DNA of 64,000 nt, taken from contig JANCRA010000028.1 in the NCBI GenBank assembly GCA_024362935.1, forward strand, positions 5,554,501 to 5,618,500. Reading direction: 5' to 3'. Of the stretch, positions 11,831-23,809 are shown in pieces. Below the pieces are notes generated by a model. The model ran no database searches and was not told where the DNA came from. It worked only from the letters and a program-made list of their open reading frames with translations. Numbering within the stretch: the first letter of the stretch is position 1; each line of letters opens with the position of its first letter. This stretch comes from Setophaga petechia (Eukaryota > Chordata > Aves > Passeriformes > Parulidae). Position numbers and translations under genes: made by a program.

Positions 11831-13606
11831 TGCCCGGCTGGAGCCCCTGCAGCACCCAGTCACCGAGTCCCACGCAGGACCGAGGGCCGGAAAAATAAAC
11901 CAGCCACCAACCCATTGCGGGCTGTCACGACTGGTCCTTGTTAGCAACTGCGGCTAAAGAAACCTCTTGGCAAAAGGGGAAATCAGAGTGTTCCCTCCTG
12001 CCTTGGTCAAGGTTTTGATGCCTCTCCTCCATGTAGGTGGTTTTGTGTCTTCAAGCTCAGGCTGGAGTACTGCTAGGAGTGGCTTTAGCAAGGCGAGAAA
12101 TGCAACAGTGAACCAACAGCTTCCCTTTCCAGCTGACAAAGCAACTTGGGTTCACCTGAAGTGCCACAAGGGCCTGTGTGTGCATTCCAAGGGCCACCGG
12201 GTGGCAGGAACAGAGACCTCGCTCCTCTCCAAAGCTGTAGAACAATTAGCAGTGGCAAAATGTGATTTTGGGTTAAGCCCTGACAAAATTGTTCCTCATT
12301 CGTCCCCAGAAATGGGAAGCTGGGCTGGGCCTTTGACCTGCTGGGACTGCAGCGTTGTCAGTCATAGGCATGGAGCCCACGGGAAATGCTGAGGTGCTGG
12401 AGTCATTCCCATCATGCTGGGATCATTGTACCACCCCACCCCACCCCACCATCCCCCCCCCCCAAAAATAAAAAATCACGGTTTGCCCTGAAATGGCGGC
12501 TCCTCCTCACCCTGTTGGTCATTATGAGGGGACATTGGGCTCTGGCTGGGGGTGGAAATGCTCCCAAAGGGCCTTGAACTCCTGCGGGAATTGGTCCAGC
12601 AAGGAGGTGGCACTGAGCCTTTCAGGGAATTGTGGGGAAAGAGAAGGTCCCCTCTGAGCCTCCTTTTGTCCAGGATGACAGAAACTGTGCTTGGAATGAC
12701 CGCCTTTGTTTGTATTTACAGAACCTGAGACGCACAGTGAGTGCTTCTGGGGAGGAGGGAGGTGTGTGGGGTATGCAGCCAACAAATAACGATGGTTAGT
12801 AATGGTTTTGTTGACCAACAGTGTAAAGGCCATTGCCATGGGCCTCATGGAGCTCATGGGCTCAGCAGCCACAGTCCCTGTGGAGATCAAGTCTGCCAGG
12901 CTCTCTGTGGGTGTCTGACACTCAGCTCAGCCCTCCGCGGCTCTGTAGCCTCGCCAGGGCCAGCAGGGTCCCGATGCCCAAAGGCACACAAAGCATCCTC
13001 CCAGCACAGGCTGAGCCACTCAGGGTGGCAGAATCCTGTGGCAATTCAGCTCTCTGAGCATCCTCTCTGCTTTTAGACGGTCCCAGTGCCCTTGTCCCAC
13101 AGACATTGGCTCTGCCAAGTACCACTGCCTTCTCTAGGTGCTGACGGGCATCAAACAGTGGAGGCACTGTGCTGTGAGGGACAGCGATCTTTTATTTGGG
13201 GTGGCTGGGGACAAGCTGGACCAGAATAAATAGCCATGAGATGTGGCTTTGGATGGGATTCATCCCGATACGTCCCAGTGGGATCCCCTTCAAACATGTA
13301 GCCAAGGTCCTGAAAGCCCAAGGAGGTCCATGCTGGCTCAGGGCTCTCCAGCTGTATGTGACTTGAAAGGAAGGCTTTGGAACTATCCAGGAAACTCCAT
13401 CCTTTCAATCAAACCATGATAGCAGGAAAAATGAAGGGAAGGTCATCGTGGGCACTACTGGGAAGTGATGGAAAGACACAACAGCCAGCCATGGGGGGAG
13501 GCGGGGCCATGATGGCACCCAGGGGAGGAGCCCTGCGGTGGGGCAGGTCTGTGGTGTCACACACTGTCCTGGCCACAGCACTGTGACATCATTGTGCCTA
13601 TATGCC

Positions 13607-13613
13607 TATATAA
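13607..13613 (+). promoter_or_regulatory. TATA box, copy D promoter
   Basis: TATATAA lies 43 bp before the ATG at 13650, with unchanged flanks. Confidence 0.78.
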
Positions 13614-13649
13614 TCCGGGCCAGCCCCCGCAGCTGCCAGTGCAGTTGCG

Positions 13650-16600
13650 ATGGTGCGTGCCGGAGCCATGGGTGACGGTTACGCACCTTTGACTGCGCTT
13701 GTCCTGCTGCTGGCCGTCGTGGCTGTCTGCTGGGCCCTTGGCCTCTGGCAGCCATGGAGGCGGCAAGCAGGGACAGCGAAGAGGCGCAAGCGCCCCGGGG
13801 TCCGGCCCAGAGGCTCACGCAGGAACCGGGGAGCCCCTGCGGCTCCCAGGCCCTGCAGGCCTCGGGCTACCCCTCGCAAGCGGCCAGGTGCTCCCGCCAG
13901 CACCCTGGGCAGCTCCTGCAGCTGCGGCCCCTGCGTGGCAGTGGGCCGAGAGCTGCAGGAACTGATGCAGCTGCTCTGGGCTGGCAGTGGGACATCTGAG
14001 CCGCTCTACTCTGGGATGTGGCGGGCCCTGTGGAAAGAGCTGCGGGAGCTGGTGAGGCGAGGCCACCTGCCCTGCTGTGGCTCGTCCCGCTCCCCCAGGC
14101 GCCGCCATCCCATGAGGAGGCAGCTCCCAGGAAGAGTCTCCATCCCTGGGAGGGCCTCGAGCCTTGCAAGGATGGCACGGCAGACGACACCCGCCATCCT
14201 TGCAAGAAGCTCAGGCTGTCAGAGATCCTCCGTCCTGCCAGGAGCCTCGGCTACCTCTGACAGCCTCCATCCTTCAGAGAGGCTCAGTGAGACCTGTCAG
14301 CCTGCAGCAAGTGCAGAGCCCGCGGACAGGTCTCCCGGCTCCCTTGGACCCCTGGACTTGGACAAGACGGGCGCAACCCTGAGCGTTGTCGTGGCCAGGG
14401 AAAGCCCGGGAGTCCAAGTGGGAGCCCAGCCCGATGCAGGGGAGCCATCTCAGGAGCAGGTGGCTCGGGAGCAGCAAGCGTCCTGCAGCCGGCACTTGTC
14501 GGCCCACAGCTGCCAGGACGCTGTGCCGGCTGTGCCAGCGGGCTGCAGCCCGTGCCGGGTGGAGGAGACGAGCCTCGAGACACCTGGGCACCTCCATCTC
14601 GAGGAAGCTGCTCCGAGACAGCCACCGACTCCCAAGGAGGCCCTAATAGAAGGTGAGATCTTCTGAGGAGCTGTCTGCAGCTCCCCTGGGGCTCTTCAGG
14701 GCCATTGCCAGGCCAGGCCCTCTGAGAGCAGCCTAGTCCCTGGCTGTTCTCAGTGCCTCTGATGGCTTCAAAAATCCCCTGCGTGGTTTGCAGCTGCTCC
14801 TGGGACCCCCCTGCGCGACAGCTCGGGCTGCAGCCCCGGCCGCGCACAAGAGCAGAGCGCAGGCCACGAGGCCGGGGCCAGCGCCGGTGCCGCCGTGCCC
14901 CCCTGCAGCGGGGCTCCTGCAGCCGCCTGTGCGCGCTGCCCGGGCCCGGCCGTGCCGCTCGCCAGCCCCTCGGCTGCAGGGCGGTGGCCGCTGCCCGGCG
15001 CGCGGCAGGGAGCAGGTGAGAGCAGCGCGGCCCGCGGGGGCCGGCCCCTGCCCTGGCGGGTACTGGGCGGGGGGGGTTCCTGGGCGCAGCGGTGACGCCT
15101 CGCTCTCCGCCTTTTGCAGGGCAAAAGAAGGAGCTGCAGGAGCTCTACCAGCTGGGCCCGCAGCTGGGCAGGGGCGGCTTCGGCACCGTTTTCGCGGGCA
15201 GCCGCCTGGCGGACGGTAGCCCGGTAAGTGGGCGGCACGGGCGGGCGCGGGCGGAGGCTCCGGGCCGGGGCTGGGCGGGGCTGGAGCTCAGCCCCCTGTG
15301 TCCGTGCCTTGCAGGTGGCTCTCAAGCGCGTGGCCCGGGAGAGCGTCCTGCGCTGGGACGAGCGCGTGAGTGAGCGGGGCCAGCGGGCCGGGGCGGGCCG
15401 GGGCGGGCAGGGATAAGGCCGGGGAGGGCCCCGAGGGAGGGCGCCGAGGCACGGCGGGGGCGGCGGGCGTGGGCTCAGCGCGCGAGGCGGAGCGCGGCGG
15501 GCCCGCGGATGCCGAACGCCGGGGCCGGCTCCAGGCGGGGGGACAGCTGCCAAGCGTGCCCTGGGCGGGAGGGATCCCGAGCAGCACGGAGGCTGCCCGA
15601 GGGGACACCGGGGCATGCCGGGCAGGGGGCAGTGGAGGCACAGGGCAGCACCAGGCCTGGCGCAGGCAATGTCTCGTCCTCGCAGCCCGACGGCACCCGT
15701 GTTCCGCTGGAGATCGTGCTGATGGAGAAGGTGGGCTCCGGCTGCCGCAGCATCATCCAGCTCCTGGACTGGTTCGAGCTGCCTGACAGCTTCGTGCTGG
15801 TCCTGGAGCGTCCGGAGCGGTCGCGGGATCTGCTGGAGCTGCTGCGGGAGCAGCAGTTCCTGAGCGAGGAGGCGGCGCGCTGGCTTTTCTGCCAGGTGCT
15901 GGAGGCCGTGTGGCACTGCACCGCCTGCGGCGTCTGGCACGGCGACATCAAGGCGGAGAACCTCCTCGTGGACCCGGACACTGGCAGCCTGAAGCTCATC
16001 GACTTCGGTTGCGGCACCTTCTTCCACGGCCACACCTGCAGGGATGTTGCCGGTGAGCCCGCGGCCCGGGCCCTGCTGCCTCTGCCAGGCACTGCACCGT
16101 GCCATTCCCTCCTGGGCTGTGGGTGCGGCATTCAGCCGGCTGCCGGCTGCCCTGTGCCCCGGGGCAGGTGCTGTGCCCCAGGAGCCGGCTGCTGGCCTTG
16201 CCGACAGAGGGGGGCTGCAAAAGCCAGGCCCCGGCCCCTCGGCTTGGCAGGCCTGCTTGGGCTTGTGCCGCTCTTCTGGCCTTCTCTGCCTTGCAGAGCG
16301 CTTTCCTGGCTTTGGCCAATTGCCTGCGGGTGCCGGGTGGCCTTGGGGGAAGTTGTGGCCGCAGGTGCGGGCCCTGCCTCTGGCAGGAGGCCGGCGCCAG
16401 GCTCTGGAAGGCAGCAGCCTGCGCCCGACCAGCGCCGCCTGTCTCCCCTAGGAACACGGATGTACTGCTCGCCCGAGTGGATCCGCCTGGGCTCCTACCG
16501 CAAGGAGCCGGCGACCATCTGGTCCCTGGGCGTGCTGCTCTATGTCATGGTCTGCGGGTGCTTCCCCTTCCGGGACGACCATGACATCGTGTGGGGGCAG

Positions 16601-16911
16601 CTCTTCTTCTGGCGGCAGGTGTCTCCAGGTTGGTGTGGGCCTCAAGCACGCTGGGCTGGAGGAGGTGGCCGTGTCCTGCCGTGCCGCTGTCCCGCCAAGG
16701 GCAGCTCTGAGCACTCGCAGCCTGGCCCGGCTTCTGCGGGCACTGCCGGGCGCGGCCGGGCAGGAGCCTCGTGCCAGTGAGCGGCGCTTTCTGCCTTCTC
16801 TCCCCAGAGTGCCAGCACCTGATCACCTGGTGTTTGGGCAAGCACCCCCTGGAGCGGGCCAATCTGGAGGACATCTGGCGCCACCCTTGGGTGTGGGGCT
16901 GGCGCCTTTGA
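13650..16911 (+). CDS. PIM-like kinase copy D, predicted membrane-anchored (675 aa)
   Basis: Exons: 13650-14652, 14794-15015, 15120-15223, 15315-15365, 15686-16052, 16452-16628, 16808-16911. The protein is the same as copy C as far as I can compare. Silent markers set it apart: Ala550 is GCG (as in D-I), and intron 2 has GCGGTGACG and CTCTCCGCC in place of the GCGCTGACG and CTCTCGGCC of other copies, a pair shared only with copy E. D and E are therefore each other's closest relatives. Poly(A) signal 16975-16980. Confidence 0.85.
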
Positions 16912-18686
16912 TGCCCGGCTGGAGCCCCTGCAGCACCCAGTCACCGAGTCCCACGCAGGACCGAGGGCCGGAAAAATAAACCAGCCACCAACCCATTGCG
17001 GGCTGTCACGACTGGTCCTTGTTAGCAACTGCGGCTAAAGAAACCTCTTGGCAAAAGGGGAAATCAGAGTGTTCCCTCCTGCCTTGGTCAAGGTTTTGAT
17101 GCCTCTCCTCCATGTAGGTGGTTTTGTGTCTTCAAGCTCAGGCTGGAGTACTGCTAGGAGTGGCTTTAGCAAGGCGAGAAATGCAACAGTGAACCAACAG
17201 CTTCCCTTTCCAGCTGACAAAGCAACTTGGGTTCACCTGAAGTGCCACAAGGGCCTGTGTGTGCATTCCAAGGGCCACCGGGTGGCAGGAACAGAGACCT
17301 CGCTCCTCTCCAAAGCTGTAGAACAATTAGCAGTGGCAAAATGTGATTTTGGGTTAAGCCCTGACAAAATTGTTCCTCATTCGTCCCCAGAAATGGGAAG
17401 CTGGGCTGGGCCTTTGACCTGCTGGGACTGCAGCGTTGTCAGTCATAGGCATGGAGCCCACGGGAAATGCTGAGGTGCTGGAGTCATTCCCATCATGCTG
17501 GGATCATTGTACCACCCCACCCCACCCCACCATCCCCCCCCCCAAAAATAAAAAATCACGGTTTGCCCTGAAATGGCGGCTCCTCCTCACCCTGTTGGTC
17601 ATTATGAGGGGACATTGGGCTCTGGCTGGGGGTGGAAATGCTCCCAAAGGGCCTTGAACTCCTGCGGGAATTGGTCCAGCAAGGAGGTGGCACTGAGCCT
17701 TTCAGGGAATTGTGGGGAAAGAGAAGGTCCCCTCTGAGCCTCCTTTTGTCCAGGATGACAGAAACTGTGCTTGGAATGACCGCCTTTGTTTGTATTTACA
17801 GAACCTGAGACGCACAGTGAGTGCTTCTGGGGAGGAGGGAGGTGTGTGGGGTATGCAGCCAACAAATAACGATGGTTAGTAATGGTTTTGTTGACCAACA
17901 GTGTAAAGGCCATTGCCATGGGCCTCATGGAGCTCATGGGCTCAGCAGCCACAGTCCCTGTGGAGATCAAGTCTGCCAGGCTCTCTGTGGGTGTCTGACA
18001 CTCAGCTCAGCCCTCCGCGGCTCTGTAGCCTCGCCAGGGCCAGCAGGGTCCCGATGCCCAAAGGCACACAAAGCATCCTCCCAGCACAGGCTGAGCCACT
18101 CAGGGTGGCAGAATCCTGTGGCAATTCAGCTCTCTGAGCATCCTCTCTGCTTTTAGACGGTCCCAGTGCCCTTGTCCCACAGACATTGGCTCTGCCAAGT
18201 ACCACTGCCTTCTCTAGGTGCTGACGGGCATCAAACAGTGGAGGCACTGTGCTGTGAGGGACAGCGATCTTTTATTTGGGGTGGCTGGGGACAAGCTGGA
18301 CCAGAATAAATAGCCATGAGATGTGGCTTTGGATGGGATTCATCCCGATACGTCCCAGTGGGATCCCCTTCAAACATGTAGCCAAGGTCCTGAAAGCCCA
18401 AGGAGGTCCATGCTGGCTCAGGGCTCTCCAGCTGTATGTGACTTGAAAGGAAGGCTTTGGAACTATCCAGGAAACTCCATCCTTTCAATCAAACCATGAT
18501 AGCAGGAAAAATGAAGGGAAGGTCATCGTGGGCACTACTGGGAAGTGATGGAAAGACACAACAGCCAGCCATGGGGGGAGGCGGGGCCATGATGGCACCC
18601 AGGGGAGGAGCCCTGCGGTGGGGCAGGTCTGTGGTGTCACACACTGTCCTGGCCACAGCACTGTGACATCATTGTGCCTATATGCC

Positions 18687-18693
18687 TATATAA
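18687..18693 (+). promoter_or_regulatory. TATA box, copy E promoter
   Basis: TATATAA lies 43 bp before the ATG at 18730, with unchanged flanks. Confidence 0.78.
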
Positions 18694-18729
18694 TCCGGGC
18701 CAGCCCCCGCAGCTGCCAGTGCAGTTGCG

Positions 18730-21700
18730 ATGGTGCGTGCCGGAGCCATGGGTGACGGTTACGCACCTTTGACTGCGCTTGTCCTGCTGCTGGCCGTCGT
18801 GGCTGTCTGCTGGGCCCTTGGCCTCTGGCAGCCATGGAGGCGGCAAGCAGGGACAGCGAAGAGGCGCAAGCGCCCCGGGGTCCGGCCCAGAGGCTCACGC
18901 AGGAACCGGGGAGCCCCTGCGGCTCCCAGGCCCTGCAGGCCTCGGGCTACCCCTCGCAAGCGGCCAGGTGCTCCCGCCAGCACCCTGGGCAGCTCCTGCA
19001 GCTGCGGCCCCTGCGTGGCAGTGGGCCGAGAGCTGCAGGAACTGATGCAGCTGCTCTGGGCTGGCAGTGGGACATCTGAGCCGCTCTACTCTGGGATGTG
19101 GCGGGCCCTGTGGAAAGAGCTGCGGGAGCTGGTGAGGCGAGGCCACCTGCCCTGCTGTGGCTCGTCCCGCTCCCCCAGGCGCCGCCATCCCATGAGGAGG
19201 CAGCTCCCAGGAAGAGTCTCCATCCCTGGGAGGGCCTCGAGCCTTGCAAGGATGGCACGGCAGACGACACCCGCCATCCTTGCAAGAAGCTCAGGCTGTC
19301 AGAGATCCTCCGTCCTGCCAGGAGCCTCGGCTACCTCTGACAGCCTCCATCCTTCAGAGAGGCTCAGTGAGACCTGTCAGCCTGCAGCAAGTGCAGAGCC
19401 CGCGGACAGGTCTCCCGGCTCCCTTGGACCCCTGGACTTGGACAAGACGGGCGCAACCCTGAGCGTTGTCGTGGCCAGGGAAAGCCCGGGAGTCCAAGTG
19501 GGAGCCCAGCCCGATGCAGGGGAGCCATCTCAGGAGCAGGTGGCTCGGGAGCAGCAAGCGTCCTGCAGCCGGCACTTGTCGGCCCACAGCTGCCAGGACG
19601 CTGTGCCGGCTGTGCCAGCGGGCTGCAGCCCGTGCCGGGTGGAGGAGACGAGCCTCGAGACACCTGGGCACCTCCATCTCGAGGAAGCTGCTCCGAGACA
19701 GCCACCGACTCCCAAGGAGGCCCTAATAGAAGGTGAGATCTTCTGAGGAGCTGTCTGCAGCTCCCCTGGGGCTCTTCAGGGCCATTGCCAGGCCAGGCCC
19801 TCTGAGAGCAGCCTAGTCCCTGGCTGTTCTCAGTGCCTCTGATGGCTTCAAAAATCCCCTGCGTGGTTTGCAGCTGCTCCTGGGACCCCCCTGCGCGACA
19901 GCTCGGGCTGCAGCCCCGGCCGCGCACAAGAGCAGAGCGCAGGCCACGAGGCCGGGGCCAGCGCCGGTGCCGCCGTGCCCCCCTGCAGCGGGGCTCCTGC
20001 AGCCGCCTGTGCGCGCTGCCCGGGCCCGGCCGTGCCGCTCGCCAGCCCCTCGGCTGCAGGGCGGTGGCCGCTGCCCGGCGCGCGGCAGGGAGCAGGTGAG
20101 AGCAGCGCGGCCCGCGGGGGCCGGCCCCTGCCCTGGCGGGTACTGGGCGGGGGGGGTTCCTGGGCGCAGCGGTGACGCCTCGCTCTCCGCCTTTTGCAGG
20201 GCAAAAGAAGGAGCTGCAGGAGCTCTACCAGCTGGGCCCGCAGCTGGGCAGGGGCGGCTTCGGCACCGTTTTCGCGGGCAGCCGCCTGGCGGACGGTAGC
20301 CCGGTAAGTGGGCGGCACGGGCGGGCGCGGGCGGAGGCTCCGGGCCGGGGCTGGGCGGGGCTGGAGCTCAGCCCCCTGTGTCCGTGCCTTGCAGGTGGCT
20401 CTCAAGCGCGTGGCCCGGGAGAGCGTCCTGCGCTGGGACGAGCGCGTGAGTGAGCGGGGCCAGCGGGCCGGGGCGGGCCGGGGCGGGCAGGGATAAGGCC
20501 GGGGAGGGCCCCGAGGGAGGGCGCCGAGGCACGGCGGGGGCGGCGGGCGTGGGCTCAGCGCGCGAGGCGGAGCGCGGCGGGCCCGCGGATGCCGAACGCC
20601 GGGGCCGGCTCCAGGCGGGGGGACAGCTGCCAAGCGTGCCCTGGGCGGGAGGGATCCCGAGCAGCACGGAGGCTGCCCGAGGGGACACCGGGGCATGCCG
20701 GGCAGGGGGCAGTGGAGGCACAGGGCAGCACCAGGCCTGGCGCAGGCAATGTCTCGTCCTCGCAGCCCGACGGCACCCGTGTTCCGCTGGAGATCGTGCT
20801 GATGGAGAAGGTGGGCTCCGGCTGCCGCAGCATCATCCAGCTCCTGGACTGGTTCGAGCTGCCTGACAGCTTCGTGCTGGTCCTGGAGCGTCCGGAGCGG
20901 TCGCGGGATCTGCTGGAGCTGCTGCGGGAGCAGCAGTTCCTGAGCGAGGAGGCGGCGCGCTGGCTTTTCTGCCAGGTGCTGGAGGCCGTGTGGCACTGCA
21001 CCGCCTGCGGCGTCTGGCACGGCGACATCAAGGCGGAGAACCTCCTCGTGGACCCGGACACTGGCAGCCTGAAGCTCATCGACTTCGGTTGCGGCACCTT
21101 CTTCCACGGCCACACCTGCAGGGATGTTGCCGGTGAGCCCGCGGCCCGGGCCCTGCTGCCTCTGCCAGGCACTGCACCGTGCCATTCCCTCCTGGGCTGT
21201 GGGTGCGGCATTCAGCCGGCTGCCGGCTGCCCTGTGCCCCGGGGCAGGTGCTGTGCCCCAGGAGCCGGCTGCTGGCCTTGCCGACAGAGGGGGGCTGCAA
21301 AAGCCAGGCCCCGGCCCCTCGGCTTGGCAGGCCTGCTTGGGCTTGTGCCGCTCTTCTGGCCTTCTCTGCCTTGCAGAGCGCTTTCCTGGCTTTGGCCAAT
21401 TGCCTGCGGGTGCCGGGTGGCCTTGGGGGAAGTTGTGGCCGCAGGTGCGGGCCCTGCCTCTGGCAGGAGGCCGGCGCCAGGCTCTGGAAGGCAGCAGCCT
21501 GCGCCCGACCAGCGCCGCCTGTCTCCCCTAGGAACACGGATGTACTGCTCGCCCGAGTGGATCCGCCTGGGCTCCTACCGCAAGGAGCCGGCGACCATCT
21601 GGTCCCTGGGCGTGCTGCTCTATGTCATGGTCTGCGGGTGCTTCCCCTTCCGGGACGACCATGACATCGTGTGGGGGCAGCTCTTCTTCTGGCGGCAGGT

Positions 21701-21991
21701 GTCTCCAGGTTGGTGTGGGCCTCAAGCACGCTGGGCTGGAGGAGGTGGCCGTGTCCTGCCGTGCCGCTGTCCCGCCAAGGGCAGCTCTGAGCACTCGCAG
21801 CCTGGCCCGGCTTCTGCGGGCACTGCCGGGCGCGGCCGGGCAGGAGCCTCGTGCCAGTGAGCGGCGCTTTCTGCCTTCTCTCCCCAGAGTGCCAGCACCT
21901 GATCACCTGGTGTTTGGGCAAGCACCCCCTGGAGCGGGCCAATCTGGAGGACATCTGGCGCCACCCTTGGGTGTGGGGCTGGCGCCTTTGA
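18730..21991 (+). CDS. PIM-like kinase copy E, predicted membrane-anchored (675 aa)
   Basis: Exons: 18730-19732, 19874-20095, 20200-20303, 20395-20445, 20766-21132, 21532-21708, 21888-21991. The protein appears identical to copies C and D, and it shares D's intron 2 variants. The spacer after it carries two single changes not seen elsewhere (a T at 22461 and a C at 22691). Poly(A) signal 22055-22060. Confidence 0.85.
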
Positions 21992-23766
21992 TGCCCGGCT
22001 GGAGCCCCTGCAGCACCCAGTCACCGAGTCCCACGCAGGACCGAGGGCCGGAAAAATAAACCAGCCACCAACCCATTGCGGGCTGTCACGACTGGTCCTT
22101 GTTAGCAACTGCGGCTAAAGAAACCTCTTGGCAAAAGGGGAAATCAGAGTGTTCCCTCCTGCCTTGGTCAAGGTTTTGATGCCTCTCCTCCATGTAGGTG
22201 GTTTTGTGTCTTCAAGCTCAGGCTGGAGTACTGCTAGGAGTGGCTTTAGCAAGGCGAGAAATGCAACAGTGAACCAACAGCTTCCCTTTCCAGCTGACAA
22301 AGCAACTTGGGTTCACCTGAAGTGCCACAAGGGCCTGTGTGTGCATTCCAAGGGCCACCGGGTGGCAGGAACAGAGACCTCGCTCCTCTCCAAAGCTGTA
22401 GAACAATTAGCAGTGGCAAAATGTGATTTTGGGTTAAGCCCTGACAAAATTGTTCCTCATTTGTCCCCAGAAATGGGAAGCTGGGCTGGGCCTTTGACCT
22501 GCTGGGACTGCAGCGTTGTCAGTCATAGGCATGGAGCCCACGGGAAATGCTGAGGTGCTGGAGTCATTCCCATCATGCTGGGATCATTGTACCACCCCAC
22601 CCCACCCCACCATCCCCCCCCCCAAAAATAAAAAATCACGGTTTGCCCTGAAATGGCGGCTCCTCCTCACCCTGTTGGTCATTATGAGGGCACATTGGGC
22701 TCTGGCTGGGGGTGGAAATGCTCCCAAAGGGCCTTGAACTCCTGCGGGAATTGGTCCAGCAAGGAGGTGGCACTGAGCCTTTCAGGGAATTGTGGGGAAA
22801 GAGAAGGTCCCCTCTGAGCCTCCTTTTGTCCAGGATGACAGAAACTGTGCTTGGAATGACCGCCTTTGTTTGTATTTACAGAACCTGAGACGCACAGTGA
22901 GTGCTTCTGGGGAGGAGGGAGGTGTGTGGGGTATGCAGCCAACAAATAACGATGGTTAGTAATGGTTTTGTTGACCAACAGTGTAAAGGCCATTGCCATG
23001 GGCCTCATGGAGCTCATGGGCTCAGCAGCCACAGTCCCTGTGGAGATCAAGTCTGCCAGGCTCTCTGTGGGTGTCTGACACTCAGCTCAGCCCTCCGCGG
23101 CTCTGTAGCCTCGCCAGGGCCAGCAGGGTCCCGATGCCCAAAGGCACACAAAGCATCCTCCCAGCACAGGCTGAGCCACTCAGGGTGGCAGAATCCTGTG
23201 GCAATTCAGCTCTCTGAGCATCCTCTCTGCTTTTAGACGGTCCCAGTGCCCTTGTCCCACAGACATTGGCTCTGCCAAGTACCACTGCCTTCTCTAGGTG
23301 CTGACGGGCATCAAACAGTGGAGGCACTGTGCTGTGAGGGACAGCGATCTTTTATTTGGGGTGGCTGGGGACAAGCTGGACCAGAATAAATAGCCATGAG
23401 ATGTGGCTTTGGATGGGATTCATCCCGATACGTCCCAGTGGGATCCCCTTCAAACATGTAGCCAAGGTCCTGAAAGCCCAAGGAGGTCCATGCTGGCTCA
23501 GGGCTCTCCAGCTGTATGTGACTTGAAAGGAAGGCTTTGGAACTATCCAGGAAACTCCATCCTTTCAATCAAACCATGATAGCAGGAAAAATGAAGGGAA
23601 GGTCATCGTGGGCACTACTGGGAAGTGATGGAAAGACACAACAGCCAGCCATGGGGGGAGGCGGGGCCATGATGGCACCCAGGGGAGGAGCCCTGCGGTG
23701 GGGCAGGTCTGTGGTGTCACACACTGTCCTGGCCACAGCACTGTGACATCATTGTGCCTATATGCC

Positions 23767-23773
23767 TATATAA
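23767..23773 (+). promoter_or_regulatory. TATA box, copy F promoter
   Basis: TATATAA lies 43 bp before the ATG at 23810, with unchanged flanks. Confidence 0.78.
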
Positions 23774-23809
23774 TCCGGGCCAGCCCCCGCAGCTGCCAGT
23801 GCAGTTGCG